The notes under the pieces: model-generated
What the model was told of the DNA's origin: nothing
Databases searched by the model: none
The model's input: the letters and a program-made list of their open reading frames with translations, nothing else
Program-made: the position numbers and the translations under genes
From: Anaeromicropila populeti
Lineage (GTDB): Bacteria > Bacillota > Clostridia > Lachnospirales > Lachnospiraceae
Direction: 5' to 3'
Length of the DNA: 64,000 bases
Assembly: GCF_900112775.1 (NCBI RefSeq)
Contig: NZ_FOYZ01000018.1
Coordinates: 1 to 64,000, forward strand
Part shown: piece by piece, positions 36,167 to 45,115 of the stretch
Layout: each line of letters begins with the position of its first letter
Position numbering within the stretch: the stretch's first letter is position 1

Positions 36167-38339
36167 AGTGAAGTAATTTTCCGGTGAAATCTCCATGTAT
36201 GCCTGTTATATTAATGCCAGCATACATAAGTGCTCCTCCTGAATAAACCTCGCCAGTCTCCAGATTTTTATACATTTTACTTTCATTTAGCCCTTTTACC
36301 TTGATTCTTGTACTATGATAATTTGGTTTTGCCAAAACTTGAATAAAAGTAATAAGCGTTTCCTTTTTATCTTTTGAAACAACCTGCCAGCAATCAAACG
36401 CACCATTATCTAAATAATTATTAATTCTATAATAGTCACCAGTTCTCACTAAATCATTATATTTATGATACAGCTCCACCTGCTTTGGAATAATATCTCG
36501 GTCTGCCTGTGAAATTTTTGTTACGTCTAATTCATATCCAAATGTCCCTGCAAGTGCCACATATCCTCTCGTTCCAAAAGGAGTCGTTCTTCCTACTGTA
36601 TGATTTGGACAATCACTAACATGTGCACCCATAGTAGATAATGGATATACAAGAGCTGTTCCCTGTTGAATTTTTAATCTTTCTACTGCATCCGTATCAT
36701 CTGAACACCAGATTTGAGGACTATAGTACAGCATTCCAGGATCAAATCTTCCCCCGCCACCAGAACAATTTTCTAATAATAAATCAGGAAACTCTTTGGT
36801 TAATTGCTCCATCATTTCATATACACCTAATACATATTTGTGAGATAATTCACCCTGCCTGTCTGCCGGTAAATTGACACTTCCCAAATCACTTAATGGT
36901 CTATTCATATCCCACTTTACATATTCAATGTTTGCACTGCGTAAAACCTCTCTCATCTTGTCCATAATATGATTACGTATTTCTTGACGAGATATATCTA
37001 ATACATACTGATTTCTTGATAAGCTTCCTTCTCGCTCTGGAACCTTAATTGCCCAGTCAGGATGTTTTCGATATAAATCTGAATCAGGAGAAATCATTTC
37101 CGGCTCAAACCATATACCAAACTTCATTCCCATCTTATTTACTTCATCAACAAGATACTTAAGCCCCCCCTTAATCTTTTCTTCATTTACAACCCAATCA
37201 CCTAGTGCACAGTTGTCACTGCTTCTGGTTCCAAACCATCCATCATCCATTACTAGCATTTCAATGCCAAGTTTCGATGCTTCTCTGGCAATATTTAAAA
37301 GTTTTTCTGTATCAAAATCAAAATAGGTTGCTTCCCAATTGTTTATTAAAATTGGCCTTTTTAAATCTTTATATTTTCCACGTATTAAATGATTTCTATA
37401 TAAATCGTGAAAAGTCCGGCTCATTTTTCCAAGTCCTTTATCTGAATATACCATTACAACTTCTGGAGCAACAAATTCTTCGTCCTTTTCCAGCTTCCAT
37501 TTAAAACATGCAGGGTTAATTCCCATTTCTATTCTAGTGGTATTAAACTGTCCCCCTTCAGCTAATGCCATAAAGTTACCCGAATAAACAAAGCTAAAGC
37601 CATATACATTGCCTGTATCTTCTGTTGCATCTGAGTCCAAAAGCGCCATAAATGGATGATCTTGATGACTAGAAGCCCCTCTGTTGGAAGAAGTAATGTA
37701 CTTTCCATATCCTACTTTTCTTCTCTGTATAATTCTTTCTCTCGCCCAGGAACCATGAAGTGTTATTAAATCATAGTCTATTCCATCAAAGTCCACACAA
37801 GCAGATAACACTTTATTTATAAATATACTACTTTCTCCTAAGTTTTTAACTCGTACGCTTCTTGTAATAACATCCAAATTTTCAAATGTACTATACAATA
37901 ACACAACTTCAAGATGTAGTTGTTTATCTATACAGGTTATTTCTAATGTACTACATTCTTCTTTTCCAAATGTGGCTGGTAATCCCTTTAAAGTAAATTT
38001 TTCTTGATAAATCTTATGTGATAAATAGGTTAATGAAGTGCATTGGCTTCCTTTTTCAGTTTCAACACTTATAGCACTTTCTCTGAAATCACCAAGTCCA
38101 TTTCCAGGATACTCAAATGAAAAACTGTCCATAAAGGATATTCTGTCCCTGCCATTAACAGTTGGAACAAACGGTGGTTCATTTGTTCTTAATAAGTAAT
38201 TCAAATTACTATCTACTATCCGTTTTCCAAAATACACATGACCAATAAACTGTTCCTCATCAACAATAGCAATTATATAAGATGTATTATTACTGTCTAA
38301 CTTAAATACTTTACTTTTTTCATAATAATTTATTCCCAT
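36147..38339 (-). CDS. Alpha-galactosidase, GH36
   Basis: Removes alpha-1,6-galactosyl side groups, e.g. from galactomanno-oligosaccharides. 730 aa, no signal peptide, so cytoplasmic. The beta-rich N-terminal domain is followed by the catalytic barrel with WEATYFDFD, MLVMDDGWFGTR, EYVKWDMNRPLSD (nucleophile Asp) and LLENCSGGGGRFDPGML, then DDTDAVERLKIQ (acid/base region). It stands as a single gene with its own promoter, overlapping the end of the AraC gene by 20 bp. Presence next to the mannan operon suits galactomannan as the substrate source. Confidence 0.96.
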   Translation of the reverse strand: MGINYYEKSKVFKLDSNNTSYIIAIVDEEQFIGHVYFGKRIVDSNLNYLLRTNEPPFVPTVNGRDRISFMDSFSFEYPGNGLGDFRESAISVETEKGSQCTSLTYLSHKIYQEKFTLKGLPATFGKEECSTLEITCIDKQLHLEVVLLYSTFENLDVITRSVRVKNLGESSIFINKVLSACVDFDGIDYDLITLHGSWARERIIQRRKVGYGKYITSSNRGASSHQDHPFMALLDSDATEDTGNVYGFSFVYSGNFMALAEGGQFNTTRIEMGINPACFKWKLEKDEEFVAPEVVMVYSDKGLGKMSRTFHDLYRNHLIRGKYKDLKRPILINNWEATYFDFDTEKLLNIAREASKLGIEMLVMDDGWFGTRSSDNCALGDWVVNEEKIKGGLKYLVDEVNKMGMKFGIWFEPEMISPDSDLYRKHPDWAIKVPEREGSLSRNQYVLDISRQEIRNHIMDKMREVLRSANIEYVKWDMNRPLSDLGSVNLPADRQGELSHKYVLGVYEMMEQLTKEFPDLLLENCSGGGGRFDPGMLYYSPQIWCSDDTDAVERLKIQQGTALVYPLSTMGAHVSDCPNHTVGRTTPFGTRGYVALAGTFGYELDVTKISQADRDIIPKQVELYHKYNDLVRTGDYYRINNYLDNGAFDCWQVVSKDKKETLITFIQVLAKPNYHSTRIKVKGLNESKMYKNLETGEVYSGGALMYAGINITGIHGDFTGKLLHFKEHQE

Positions 38340-38409
38340 ACTATACTCTCCAAGCTCTTATATTTTTCATTAAATTAGTTGATTATTAAGTAAAATGTAA
38401 CTTATTTTT

Positions 38410-38438
38410 AGTCTATATTAAACAGTAATAAATGTCAA
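38410..38438 (-). promoter_or_regulatory. Probable promoter of the alpha-galactosidase gene
   Basis: On the minus strand, perfect TTGACA (complement of 38433-38438), 17-bp spacer and TAGACT (complement of 38410-38415), four of six bases matching the -10 consensus. An alternative -10, TATAGA, has a 15-bp spacer. The predicted start is about 65 bp before the start codon. Confidence 0.55.
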
Positions 38439-38461
38439 CAAAATTTATTTATTATGTAATC

Positions 38462-38508
38462 AAAAACAGACTCTATTTACTTTGCTAAATAAATCAGAGT
38501 CTGTTTTT
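38462..38508 (-). terminator. Rho-independent terminator of serS
   Basis: Hairpin with 13-nt perfect arms (AAAAACAGACTCT / AGAGTCTGTTTTT) plus an inner ATTTA/TAAAT pairing, located right after the serS stop codon and ending in a T run. Confidence 0.9.
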
Positions 38509-38511
38509 ATA

Positions 38512-39786
38512 CTATTTTATAATTTCTCTTCCGCCCATATAAGGTCGTAATGCCTCAGGAATTATAATACTTCCATCTTCCTGTTGAAAATTTTCTAAAA
38601 TAGCTGCTGTAGTTCTTCCTACTGCAACACCACTTCCGTTTAGTGTATGGACAAATTTAGCTTTATCCTTAATATTATCTTTATATTTAATATTAGCACG
38701 TCTTGCCTGAAACTCTTCAAAATTACTACAGCTAGAAATTTCTACATATCTATTATAACTTGGCATCCATACTTCAATATCATACTTTAACGCCGCTGTA
38801 AATCCAAGATCACCAATGCATATTTTAACAACTCGATATGGCAATCCTAATAATTTTAAAACTTCTTCTGCATCTAATGTTAGTTTTTCCAACTCTGCAT
38901 AAGAATCTTCTGGCTTTGTAAATTTTACCAGTTCTACTTTGTTAAATTGGTGCTGTCTAATTAAACCTCTAGTATCACGACCTGCTGAACCTGCTTCTGC
39001 TCTAAAACAAGCCGTATATGCACAATGCATAATTGGTAATTTTGTTCCCTCCAAAATTGATTCTCTATACATATTTGTAACAGGTACTTCTGCTGTCGGT
39101 ACTAAAAAGTACTCTTTTCCATCTCCTGATACCTTATAAGCATCTTCTTCAAATTTGGGAAGTTGACCAGTTCCTGTCATGCTTTCACGACTTACCATAA
39201 ATGGTGGAAATACTTCTTCATACCCTTGCTTTTCGTGGACATCTAAAAAGAAATTTGTAATTGCTCTCTCAAGTTTTGCTCCTAACCCTTTATAAAATGT
39301 AAACCTTGCTCCTGTTGTTTTAGCAGCTGTCTCAGGATCAATAATATCTAAATTACTTCCCAAATCCCAATGTGCTTTTGGTTCAAAATTAAACGTGGTT
39401 GGAACACCGTATTTTCTTATTTCAACATTATCTTCATCGGTTTTACCTTGTGGAACTTCAGAATTCGGAATATTAGGAATAGTTAACATCCAGTTATCCA
39501 ATTCACTATCCACTGCCTTTACCTGAATATCTAATTCTTTTATTTTCTCAGATAATTCTTTCATTTGTGCTAATATCTCCGTTACATCTTTTCCATCTTT
39601 TTTTAATATTGGCACTTGCTTTGAAACTATATTCTGCTCATTCTTTAATTTTTCAACTTCTAGCAATAATGTTCTACGCTTTTCATCAAGTGACTTAAAC
39701 TGACTTAAGTCAAATTCCTCATTACGATTTGATAATTTTTCTTTTACCTCATCAAAATTATTTCTTAATAGTTTAATATCTAACAT
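38512..39786 (-). CDS. serS: Seryl-tRNA synthetase
   Basis: 424 aa, the usual length. The N-terminal helical arm (residues about 1-110, [21 protein letters not shown], long charged coiled coil) binds tRNA-Ser. The class II core follows with [14 protein letters not shown] (motif 1 side), [21 protein letters not shown] (motif 2) and [16 protein letters not shown] (motif 3). The ATG is preceded by AGGAGTG. Its mRNA begins with a T-box leader, so expression responds to uncharged tRNA-Ser. Confidence 0.97.
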   Translation of the reverse strand: MLDIKLLRNNFDEVKEKLSNRNEEFDLSQFKSLDEKRRTLLLEVEKLKNEQNIVSKQVPILKKDGKDVTEILAQMKELSEKIKELDIQVKAVDSELDNWMLTIPNIPNSEVPQGKTDEDNVEIRKYGVPTTFNFEPKAHWDLGSNLDIIDPETAAKTTGARFTFYKGLGAKLERAITNFFLDVHEKQGYEEVFPPFMVSRESMTGTGQLPKFEEDAYKVSGDGKEYFLVPTAEVPVTNMYRESILEGTKLPIMHCAYTACFRAEAGSAGRDTRGLIRQHQFNKVELVKFTKPEDSYAELEKLTLDAEEVLKLLGLPYRVVKICIGDLGFTAALKYDIEVWMPSYNRYVEISSCSNFEEFQARRANIKYKDNIKDKAKFVHTLNGSGVAVGRTTAAILENFQQEDGSIIIPEALRPYMGGREIIK

Positions 39787-39831
39787 GTTTACACTCCTTT
39801 ATTAGTATTTATAAAATATAATTTTTCTACT

Positions 39832-40080
39832 ACAAAAAAAAATCTCTCCTCCCACTTACATGGGACGAAAGATTCCGCGTTGCCACCCAAATTGAAAAGT
39901 AAATAACTTTTCCTCTTGATGTACGATAAAGGGTACTACCTTCTGTCATTACACAGAACATGCATTATTTTAATGCGAGAAACTGGAACAATTATTAAGT
40001 TTATTGATTTCCACCAAACATCAACTCTCTAAAAAACTTATATAATTTTATTTTTCTCATGCTTTTTCATTTTTAATTAA
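39832..40080 (-). promoter_or_regulatory. T-box riboswitch leader of serS
   Basis: On the minus strand the T-box sequence GGTGGCAACGCGG lies at 39875-39887, followed by a terminator hairpin (39841-39874) and a T run (39832-39840). Upstream are AGAGAGTTGATG and GGTGGAAATCA, typical of the 5' part of Stem I, and ACATCAA pairs with TTGATGT to close it. An AGT (Ser) triplet lies in the 3' part of the presumed specifier loop; I could not fold it to prove the specifier. Uncharged tRNA-Ser would favour antitermination. Confidence 0.92.
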
Positions 40081-40085
40081 CTAAT

Positions 40086-40114
40086 ATTATAGACTATTTA
40101 TTACAATATTGCAA
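40086..40114 (-). promoter_or_regulatory. Sigma-A promoter of serS
   Basis: On the minus strand, TTGCAA (40109-40114), 17-bp spacer, perfect TATAAT (complement of 40086-40091). The start would fall near 40079, just before the T-box leader. Confidence 0.8.
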
Positions 40115-40130
40115 GTCCATTTTTTTACCA

Positions 40131-41186
40131 TTACATAATAACATCGTATATAAATAAAGATAATTCTTTAGTTAAATCTTTTTCTATAGGGTTCTCTAAC
40201 TCTATATTACTTTTATCAAATAATAACTTAATAACTGGTCTTGTTGGAAATCCAGAGTTTTGACGAAGTACAATTCCCTTTTCCCCTTCATTTGTAATAA
40301 TCATTGTTCCATTTGGATATGCAGCAACTGATTCTTTAAAAAGCATTACAACTTTATAATCAAATTTAATTCCTGCTTGAGAAATAATATATTCTATGGC
40401 TTCATGTACTTTTACAACAGGCTTATTATTTCTAAAAACATATCTTTCAAACTCATCACAAACAGATACAACTCTGGTTTCTAGCCCTATTCGGCTATCT
40501 CCAATTTTTAAAGGATATCCTGTATGATCTAGACGTTCATGGTGATATAATATAACATTTTTAGCTTCTTTTGAAAGCCATATTTCCTTTTCTACAATTG
40601 AATACCCATAAACAACGTGCTTTTTAACTTCTGAATTCAGTTCGCTATCATTCACTATCTCATCCACTGGAGATAAAAAGAAACTATACCCTATATCATG
40701 TAATAAACTTCCCACTGCAATATCATTAATTGTTTTCATAGGCAAATTCATTTTTAATGCAACTAAAACTGATAGTGCACATACATTTAAACAATGAACA
40801 TACACACTTTCACTTTTTTGTCTTACTACATCAACACTATAAAGTACTTCTTTACTCTGAAGAATATCTTCGATTAACTGTTGTGCAATAATCACTAATC
40901 TTTCAAGCTCGGCATTTCCACAATACGAATACTTTTCAAAAATATTTTTTACAGCAGACTGACATTCTTTCTTTATTTTGGATTCTAAAAACTCTTTTTC
41001 ACTTTCATCAAGTTCTTTATTTTCGCTTTCTATATAAACAAACTTAATGTTAAGCATTGAAAATTTTTCAATATAATCTTTTTTGAGAATGGTGCCTGCT
41101 GCCATTAAAATTGTATCTGTACTACTATAAATATCTCTTGCTAATACTTCATTTCCTCTAATTAGATCTACTGATATTTTTCTCAT
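40131..41186 (-). CDS. HD-GYP domain protein (putative cyclic-di-GMP phosphodiesterase)
   Basis: 351 aa, no membrane segment. An N-terminal part of about 110 residues (begins SVDLIRGNEVLARDIYSS) leads to an HD domain with GSLLHDIGYSFF and the YHHERLDHTGYPLKI block, which is the HD-GYP signature. Members hydrolyse cyclic di-GMP. All of the H/D and GYP residues that I could check are there. It is the last gene of the minus-strand par run, 20 bp downstream of the DUF4446 gene. Confidence 0.85.
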   Translation of the reverse strand: MRKISVDLIRGNEVLARDIYSSTDTILMAAGTILKKDYIEKFSMLNIKFVYIESENKELDESEKEFLESKIKKECQSAVKNIFEKYSYCGNAELERLVIIAQQLIEDILQSKEVLYSVDVVRQKSESVYVHCLNVCALSVLVALKMNLPMKTINDIAVGSLLHDIGYSFFLSPVDEIVNDSELNSEVKKHVVYGYSIVEKEIWLSKEAKNVILYHHERLDHTGYPLKIGDSRIGLETRVVSVCDEFERYVFRNNKPVVKVHEAIEYIISQAGIKFDYKVVMLFKESVAAYPNGTMIITNEGEKGIVLRQNSGFPTRPVIKLLFDKSNIELENPIEKDLTKELSLFIYDVIM

Positions 41187-41206
41187 TAACCAACCCTACT
41201 TTATAA

Positions 41207-41719
41207 CTATTCCATATAATTTGTACTGTTTATAGCTTCATTTAACGCTTGTTTTTCCTCTTCTGCTAAAACTACAAATGCTTCCCCATTAATAATTTGT
41301 TTTACATATGTAAAACAACCTTCTCTACTACTATGCATTGAATTAAGAATAAAACCATCATTTCTGTCATTTAGTAATGCCAATGCAAAACTTAGTTTTC
41401 CTCCCATTTCTTTAAAAGCATCATACTTTACTATACCTATTTTTCTATATGTGGACAATAGTATATCATCAATATTGCTAATTTTACCATTAATACTATC
41501 AATATCTAATTTTATTTTTTCAACATCACTAATTTTATTTTTAATAATTTCCTCTAAACTACTTGCATCAGAACCAAGCATAAACTTGCTTAGTCTGTGT
41601 TTTTGTTTATAAAACCCTATAAATAATGCAAGCACTAGAATTATTAATAAAATCATTATTCCCGTCAGACCAATAGTTACATATTCAAGGTCTAGTCCAA
41701 GACGATTAAAAATATTCAT
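41207..41719 (-). CDS. DUF4446 family membrane protein
   Basis: 170 aa. A single membrane segment near residues 13-36 (VTIGLTGIMILLIILVLALFI) is followed by a coiled-coil stretch (about 48-80) and a cytoplasmic domain with YDAFKEMGGKLSFALALLND. This pattern is the DUF4446 family, very often encoded just downstream of parB in clostridia. Function is unknown; the place suggests a link to chromosome segregation or division. Confidence 0.8.
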   Translation of the reverse strand: MNIFNRLGLDLEYVTIGLTGIMILLIILVLALFIGFYKQKHRLSKFMLGSDASSLEEIIKNKISDVEKIKLDIDSINGKISNIDDILLSTYRKIGIVKYDAFKEMGGKLSFALALLNDRNDGFILNSMHSSREGCFTYVKQIINGEAFVVLAEEEKQALNEAINSTNYME

Positions 41720-41734
41720 TTCAATTTCTCCTTG

Positions 41735-42634
41735 TTACCCATTGTTTTTGCATAAAAAGAATAGTTCAACAATTCTTTCTAAATCTTCCTCCGAATAATA
41801 TTCAATTTCAATTTTGCCTTTATTATTGTTCTTTCTATTAATATTGACTTTTGAACCTATTGAATTTTTTAGTTTTTCTTCCAAATCTCTATAAATTGAA
41901 TTATCTTGTTTTTTAATAACTTTCTTCTTAACTTCTTTTGGCTGTAAAATTTGTTTTACTAATTTTTCGGTTTCTCTAACACTTAGTTTTTCATCAATAA
42001 TTGTCATAGCAATTTCATTTTGCAAGCTTAAATCAGTCAACGCTAATAATGCGCGGGCATGTCCACTTGAAATCATATCATCTATTAACATTTGCTGTAC
42101 ATTTTTATCCAACTTTAATAATCTAAGTGAATTTGTAATAGAAACTCTACTTTTTGAAACCTTATCAGCAACTTCGTCTTGCCTAAGTGAAAAATCATCT
42201 ATTAGCTTTTTATATGCCATTGCCTCTTCAATTGGATTTAAATCTTCCCGTTGTATATTTTCTATTAATGCAATTTCTATTACTTCCTGTGGAGAATAGT
42301 CTTTAATAATTACTGGAACCGTTTTTATCCCAGCAATTCTTGCCGCTCTCCATCTTCTCTCACCAGCTATTATTTCGTAGTAGTCTTCTTTTTTTTGAAC
42401 AATTAAAGGTTGTATTACACCAAACTCCTTTATTGATTCTGCTAACTCATGTAAACTATCTTCATTAAATTTTCTTCTAGGCTGATCCCTATTTGGTTCA
42501 ACGCTATTAATATCAATTAATGTTTCACGTGAAACATTATTATCTACGTTTACGGTCTCCACTATTTTTTCTTTTTTAGCTGGAATCATAGAATCTAAAC
42601 CTTTACCTAATCCATGTTTTCCTTTAACTGTCAT
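41735..42634 (-). CDS. parB: Chromosome-partitioning protein ParB (Spo0J-like CTPase)
   Basis: 299 aa. N-terminal PNRDQPRRKFNEDSLHELAESI and the CTP-binding GERRWRAARIAGIKTVPVII and ENIQREDLNPIEEAMAYKKL motifs, then the helix-turn-helix DEVADKVSKSRVSITNSLRLLKL that reads parS. The first codons contain one perfect parS copy (42521-42536), so the gene encodes its own binding site as NVSRET. Its start overlaps the parA stop by 1 nt. The protein loads on parS near oriC and helps SMC and origin segregation. Confidence 0.96.
   Translation of the reverse strand: MTVKGKHGLGKGLDSMIPAKKEKIVETVNVDNNVSRETLIDINSVEPNRDQPRRKFNEDSLHELAESIKEFGVIQPLIVQKKEDYYEIIAGERRWRAARIAGIKTVPVIIKDYSPQEVIEIALIENIQREDLNPIEEAMAYKKLIDDFSLRQDEVADKVSKSRVSITNSLRLLKLDKNVQQMLIDDMISSGHARALLALTDLSLQNEIAMTIIDEKLSVRETEKLVKQILQPKEVKKKVIKKQDNSIYRDLEEKLKNSIGSKVNINRKNNNKGKIEIEYYSEEDLERIVELFFLCKNNG
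42521..42536. promoter_or_regulatory. parS site 1
   Basis: TGTTTCACGTGAAACA, an exact 16-bp palindrome matching the parS consensus, inside the 5' part of parB. Confidence 0.97.
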
Positions 42635-43401
42635 CAGTTCTCCTCTCTTTCAATAACTTCATCAGCTAAATACCGATATGCTTCTGCTCCTGCTGACTTT
42701 GGCTCATATATATTTATAGGAATCCCATGACTTGGCGCTTCTGCTAATCTTACATTTCTAGGTATGATTGACTTATATATATTTTGCTCTAGATTTGCCT
42801 TTACATTTTCAACAACTTGCAGAGAAAGATTAGTTCTTGCATCGTACATAGTAAATACAACACCTTCTATTTCAAGTTCTTCATTTAGTCTTTCTCTAAC
42901 CAAATTAATTGTATGTATAAGCTGAGATAATCCCTCTAATGCATAATACTCGCACTGTATTGGAACTAATACAGTGTTTGCCGTTGTCATTGCATTAACA
43001 GTCAATACATTTAGTGACGGTGGGCAATCAATAATAACAAAGTCATAATACTTTGATATTTTATCAATTTGCTTCTTCAATATATATTCTTTTTCATCCA
43101 CGTCAATCAATTCAATTTCTGCACCAGCCAAATTTACATTTGCAGGTATTAGTGAAAGGTTCTCAATTACATTAGGTACAATACAGTCCTCTAATGTACA
43201 TTCTCCAACCATTAACTCATAAATTGTATATTCAATATTATATTTATCGACTCCAAATCCACTTGTTGTGTTTCCCTGTGGGTCGACATCCACAACTAGT
43301 ACTTTTTTCCCTTTTTCTGCAAGACATGCAGACAAATTTATTGCTGTAGTTGTTTTTCCTACACCACCTTTTTGATTGGATACTGCTATTATACGGCTCA
43401 T
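42634..43401 (-). CDS. parA: Chromosome-partitioning ATPase ParA (Soj-like)
   Basis: 255 aa, deviant Walker A ATPase. NQKGGVGKTTTAINLSACL (residues 8-26), DVDPQGNTTSGFG and VIIDCPPSLNVLTVNAM are the Walker A, A' and B regions. Followed by parB with a 1-nt overlap. In Bacillus the Soj/Spo0J pair influences both chromosome segregation and DnaA activity; here it lies about 10 kb from the origin as in relatives. Confidence 0.96.
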   Translation of the reverse strand: MSRIIAVSNQKGGVGKTTTAINLSACLAEKGKKVLVVDVDPQGNTTSGFGVDKYNIEYTIYELMVGECTLEDCIVPNVIENLSLIPANVNLAGAEIELIDVDEKEYILKKQIDKISKYYDFVIIDCPPSLNVLTVNAMTTANTVLVPIQCEYYALEGLSQLIHTINLVRERLNEELEIEGVVFTMYDARTNLSLQVVENVKANLEQNIYKSIIPRNVRLAEAPSHGIPINIYEPKSAGAEAYRYLADEVIEREEN

Positions 43402-43507
43402 TAAATCACCTTTCTAAAAATAATGCATATAAAAAACTTCAGTGTAATTATAACATTTATATAGTAATTAATCTATATTATATTTTACTAATATTTAAAT
43501 GCAATAA

Positions 43508-43523
43508 TGTTTCACGTGAAACA
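43508..43523. promoter_or_regulatory. parS site 2
   Basis: A second exact TGTTTCACGTGAAACA, in the intergenic region between the response regulator stop (43524) and the parA gene, about 1 kb from the first. Confidence 0.97.
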
Positions 43524-44159
43524 TTATATACTAACGAGATTATTTCTTATAGCATAAACAGCTGCTTGTGTTCTATCAGACACATCAATTTTTCTAAATA
43601 TGTTAGAAATATGATTTTTTACCGTTTTCTCGCTAATATTTAATTGATATGCAATTTCCTTATTATATAACCCTTCAACAACTAGTTTCAAAACTTGCAG
43701 TTCTCTTTTTGTTAAAATGCTTAGATTACTGCTTTTTTGAAACTGCCTTTTTCTCATTACTGCTGCCAGTGATGGCTGAATATATTTTTCTCCATTATAG
43801 ACAACATTAATTGCCTTTTTTAGTAAAGACGATTCTGACTCCTTTAAAACAAATCCATTTGCACCAAATTCAATAGCTTCTTCTAGTATTTCTATATCAC
43901 TATAAAATGTAAGCACAATTATTTTGGTACCATTTTTTTTCTCACGTAACATCTTAAGAACTTCAATCCCGTTTAATTTTGGCATATTAATATCCAATAG
44001 TAAAATATCTGGAGTTAAATTGTAAACCTCATCTATACATTGAATGCCGTCTCCAACTTCACCAACTACTTCTAAATCCTCCTCCAACTCTAGGATCTGG
44101 CGCAGCCCCTCTCGCACCATTAAGTGGTCATCAGCTAACAATACTTTAATAGGTGTCAT
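43524..44159 (-). CDS. NarL/DegU-type response regulator
   Basis: 211 aa. Receiver domain with LLADDHLMVREG, the phospho-Asp in DILLLDINMPKLNG and VLKESES; C-terminal LuxR helix-turn-helix LTKRELQVLKLVVEGLYNKEIAYQLNISEKTVKNHI-type segment (about residues 145-180). It overlaps the kinase gene by 4 nt, so they are a coupled pair. The stop codon directly adjoins parS site 2. Targets unknown. Confidence 0.93.
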   Translation of the reverse strand: MTPIKVLLADDHLMVREGLRQILELEEDLEVVGEVGDGIQCIDEVYNLTPDILLLDINMPKLNGIEVLKMLREKKNGTKIIVLTFYSDIEILEEAIEFGANGFVLKESESSLLKKAINVVYNGEKYIQPSLAAVMRKRQFQKSSNLSILTKRELQVLKLVVEGLYNKEIAYQLNISEKTVKNHISNIFRKIDVSDRTQAAVYAIRNNLVSI

Positions 44160-44935
44160 TCCATGTCTCCTTTTAATAATTTTTTTGGAATTTTCACATA
44201 AATACTAGTACCTTCATTCCTTTTAGAAGAAATATCAAATATACCGTTTAATAAATTAATCCGCTCTTTCATAATTGAAAGTCCAAAATTTTTAATAACT
44301 TCATCACGCTTAGTCATATCTTCTAAATCAAATCCCACACCATCATCTTCAACCTTTAATTCAATGCTGTCTTTATTATAATTCAAATAGATAAAAGCAT
44401 TTTTTGCATGTGCATGTTTCAATATATTATTGCATGCCTCTTGTAAAATGCGAAATATTGTCAAGATATATATATCTTTTAAATAGTTACCTTTTCCTGT
44501 AACTTTAAATATAAAAACCGTCTCACCTTGTGAAAAATTTATACTACTTATATATTTTTCTATACACTCTGTCAAATTTTGTTCAACAAGATTATAAGGT
44601 TTTAAATCATATATAACATCTCTAATTTCTTTAATTGTACTTTGCAATGTTGCAATAATAATTTGTAACTCTAATTTAACCCTAATACTATCACTATCCA
44701 TTAGTCTCATACAAAATTCTGCTTTATGGACAAGGCTAGATAAATTTTGTACAACAGAATCATGTAGTTCTCTAGCAACCCTCGCCCTTTCTTTCTCCTG
44801 AGCCTGCAATAAGCTTAGATTATTACTGACAGAATACATGTTTACCAAATTATTATTTGCATTTTCTTTTATCTGTTTGCATAGAGATTTATCATTTTGA
44901 TTAACTTTATTATGCAAATCTGCATTTTTCTCCAT
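44156..44935 (-). CDS. DegS/NarX-type sensor histidine kinase (cytoplasmic)
   Basis: 259 aa from the ATG at 44935, which follows GGGGG by 5 nt. The HisKA_3 domain has ERARVARELHDSVVQNLSSLV with the phospho-accepting His (about residue 61), and the ATPase domain has LQEACNNILKHAHAKN and VEDDGVGFDLEDM. There is no membrane segment or recognisable sensor domain, so the stimulus would be intracellular, as for DegS. Pair partner is the response regulator that overlaps its end by 4 nt. The signal is unknown. Confidence 0.92.
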   Translation of the reverse strand: MEKNADLHNKVNQNDKSLCKQIKENANNNLVNMYSVSNNLSLLQAQEKERARVARELHDSVVQNLSSLVHKAEFCMRLMDSDSIRVKLELQIIIATLQSTIKEIRDVIYDLKPYNLVEQNLTECIEKYISSINFSQGETVFIFKVTGKGNYLKDIYILTIFRILQEACNNILKHAHAKNAFIYLNYNKDSIELKVEDDGVGFDLEDMTKRDEVIKNFGLSIMKERINLLNGIFDISSKRNEGTSIYVKIPKKLLKGDME

Positions 44936-45115
44936 AATAACCCCCAATGTATTAATATATTATTATTATATACTAAATGTACTTTGATGTAAAACAATAT
45001 AGAGGTATTTTTTTTTACTAAATATATTAAAAAATATTACAATTTTTAATTGTATCTGTACCACTTTTAACATATAATATTATTAGTGATTGTACAAAAT
45101 GAAAGGAGTATTAGT

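Noticed and set aside
36641-37504. Long open frames on the plus strand within the alpha-galactosidase gene
   Set aside because: They are antisense to a clear GH36 protein, have unlikely amino-acid composition and no ribosome sites.
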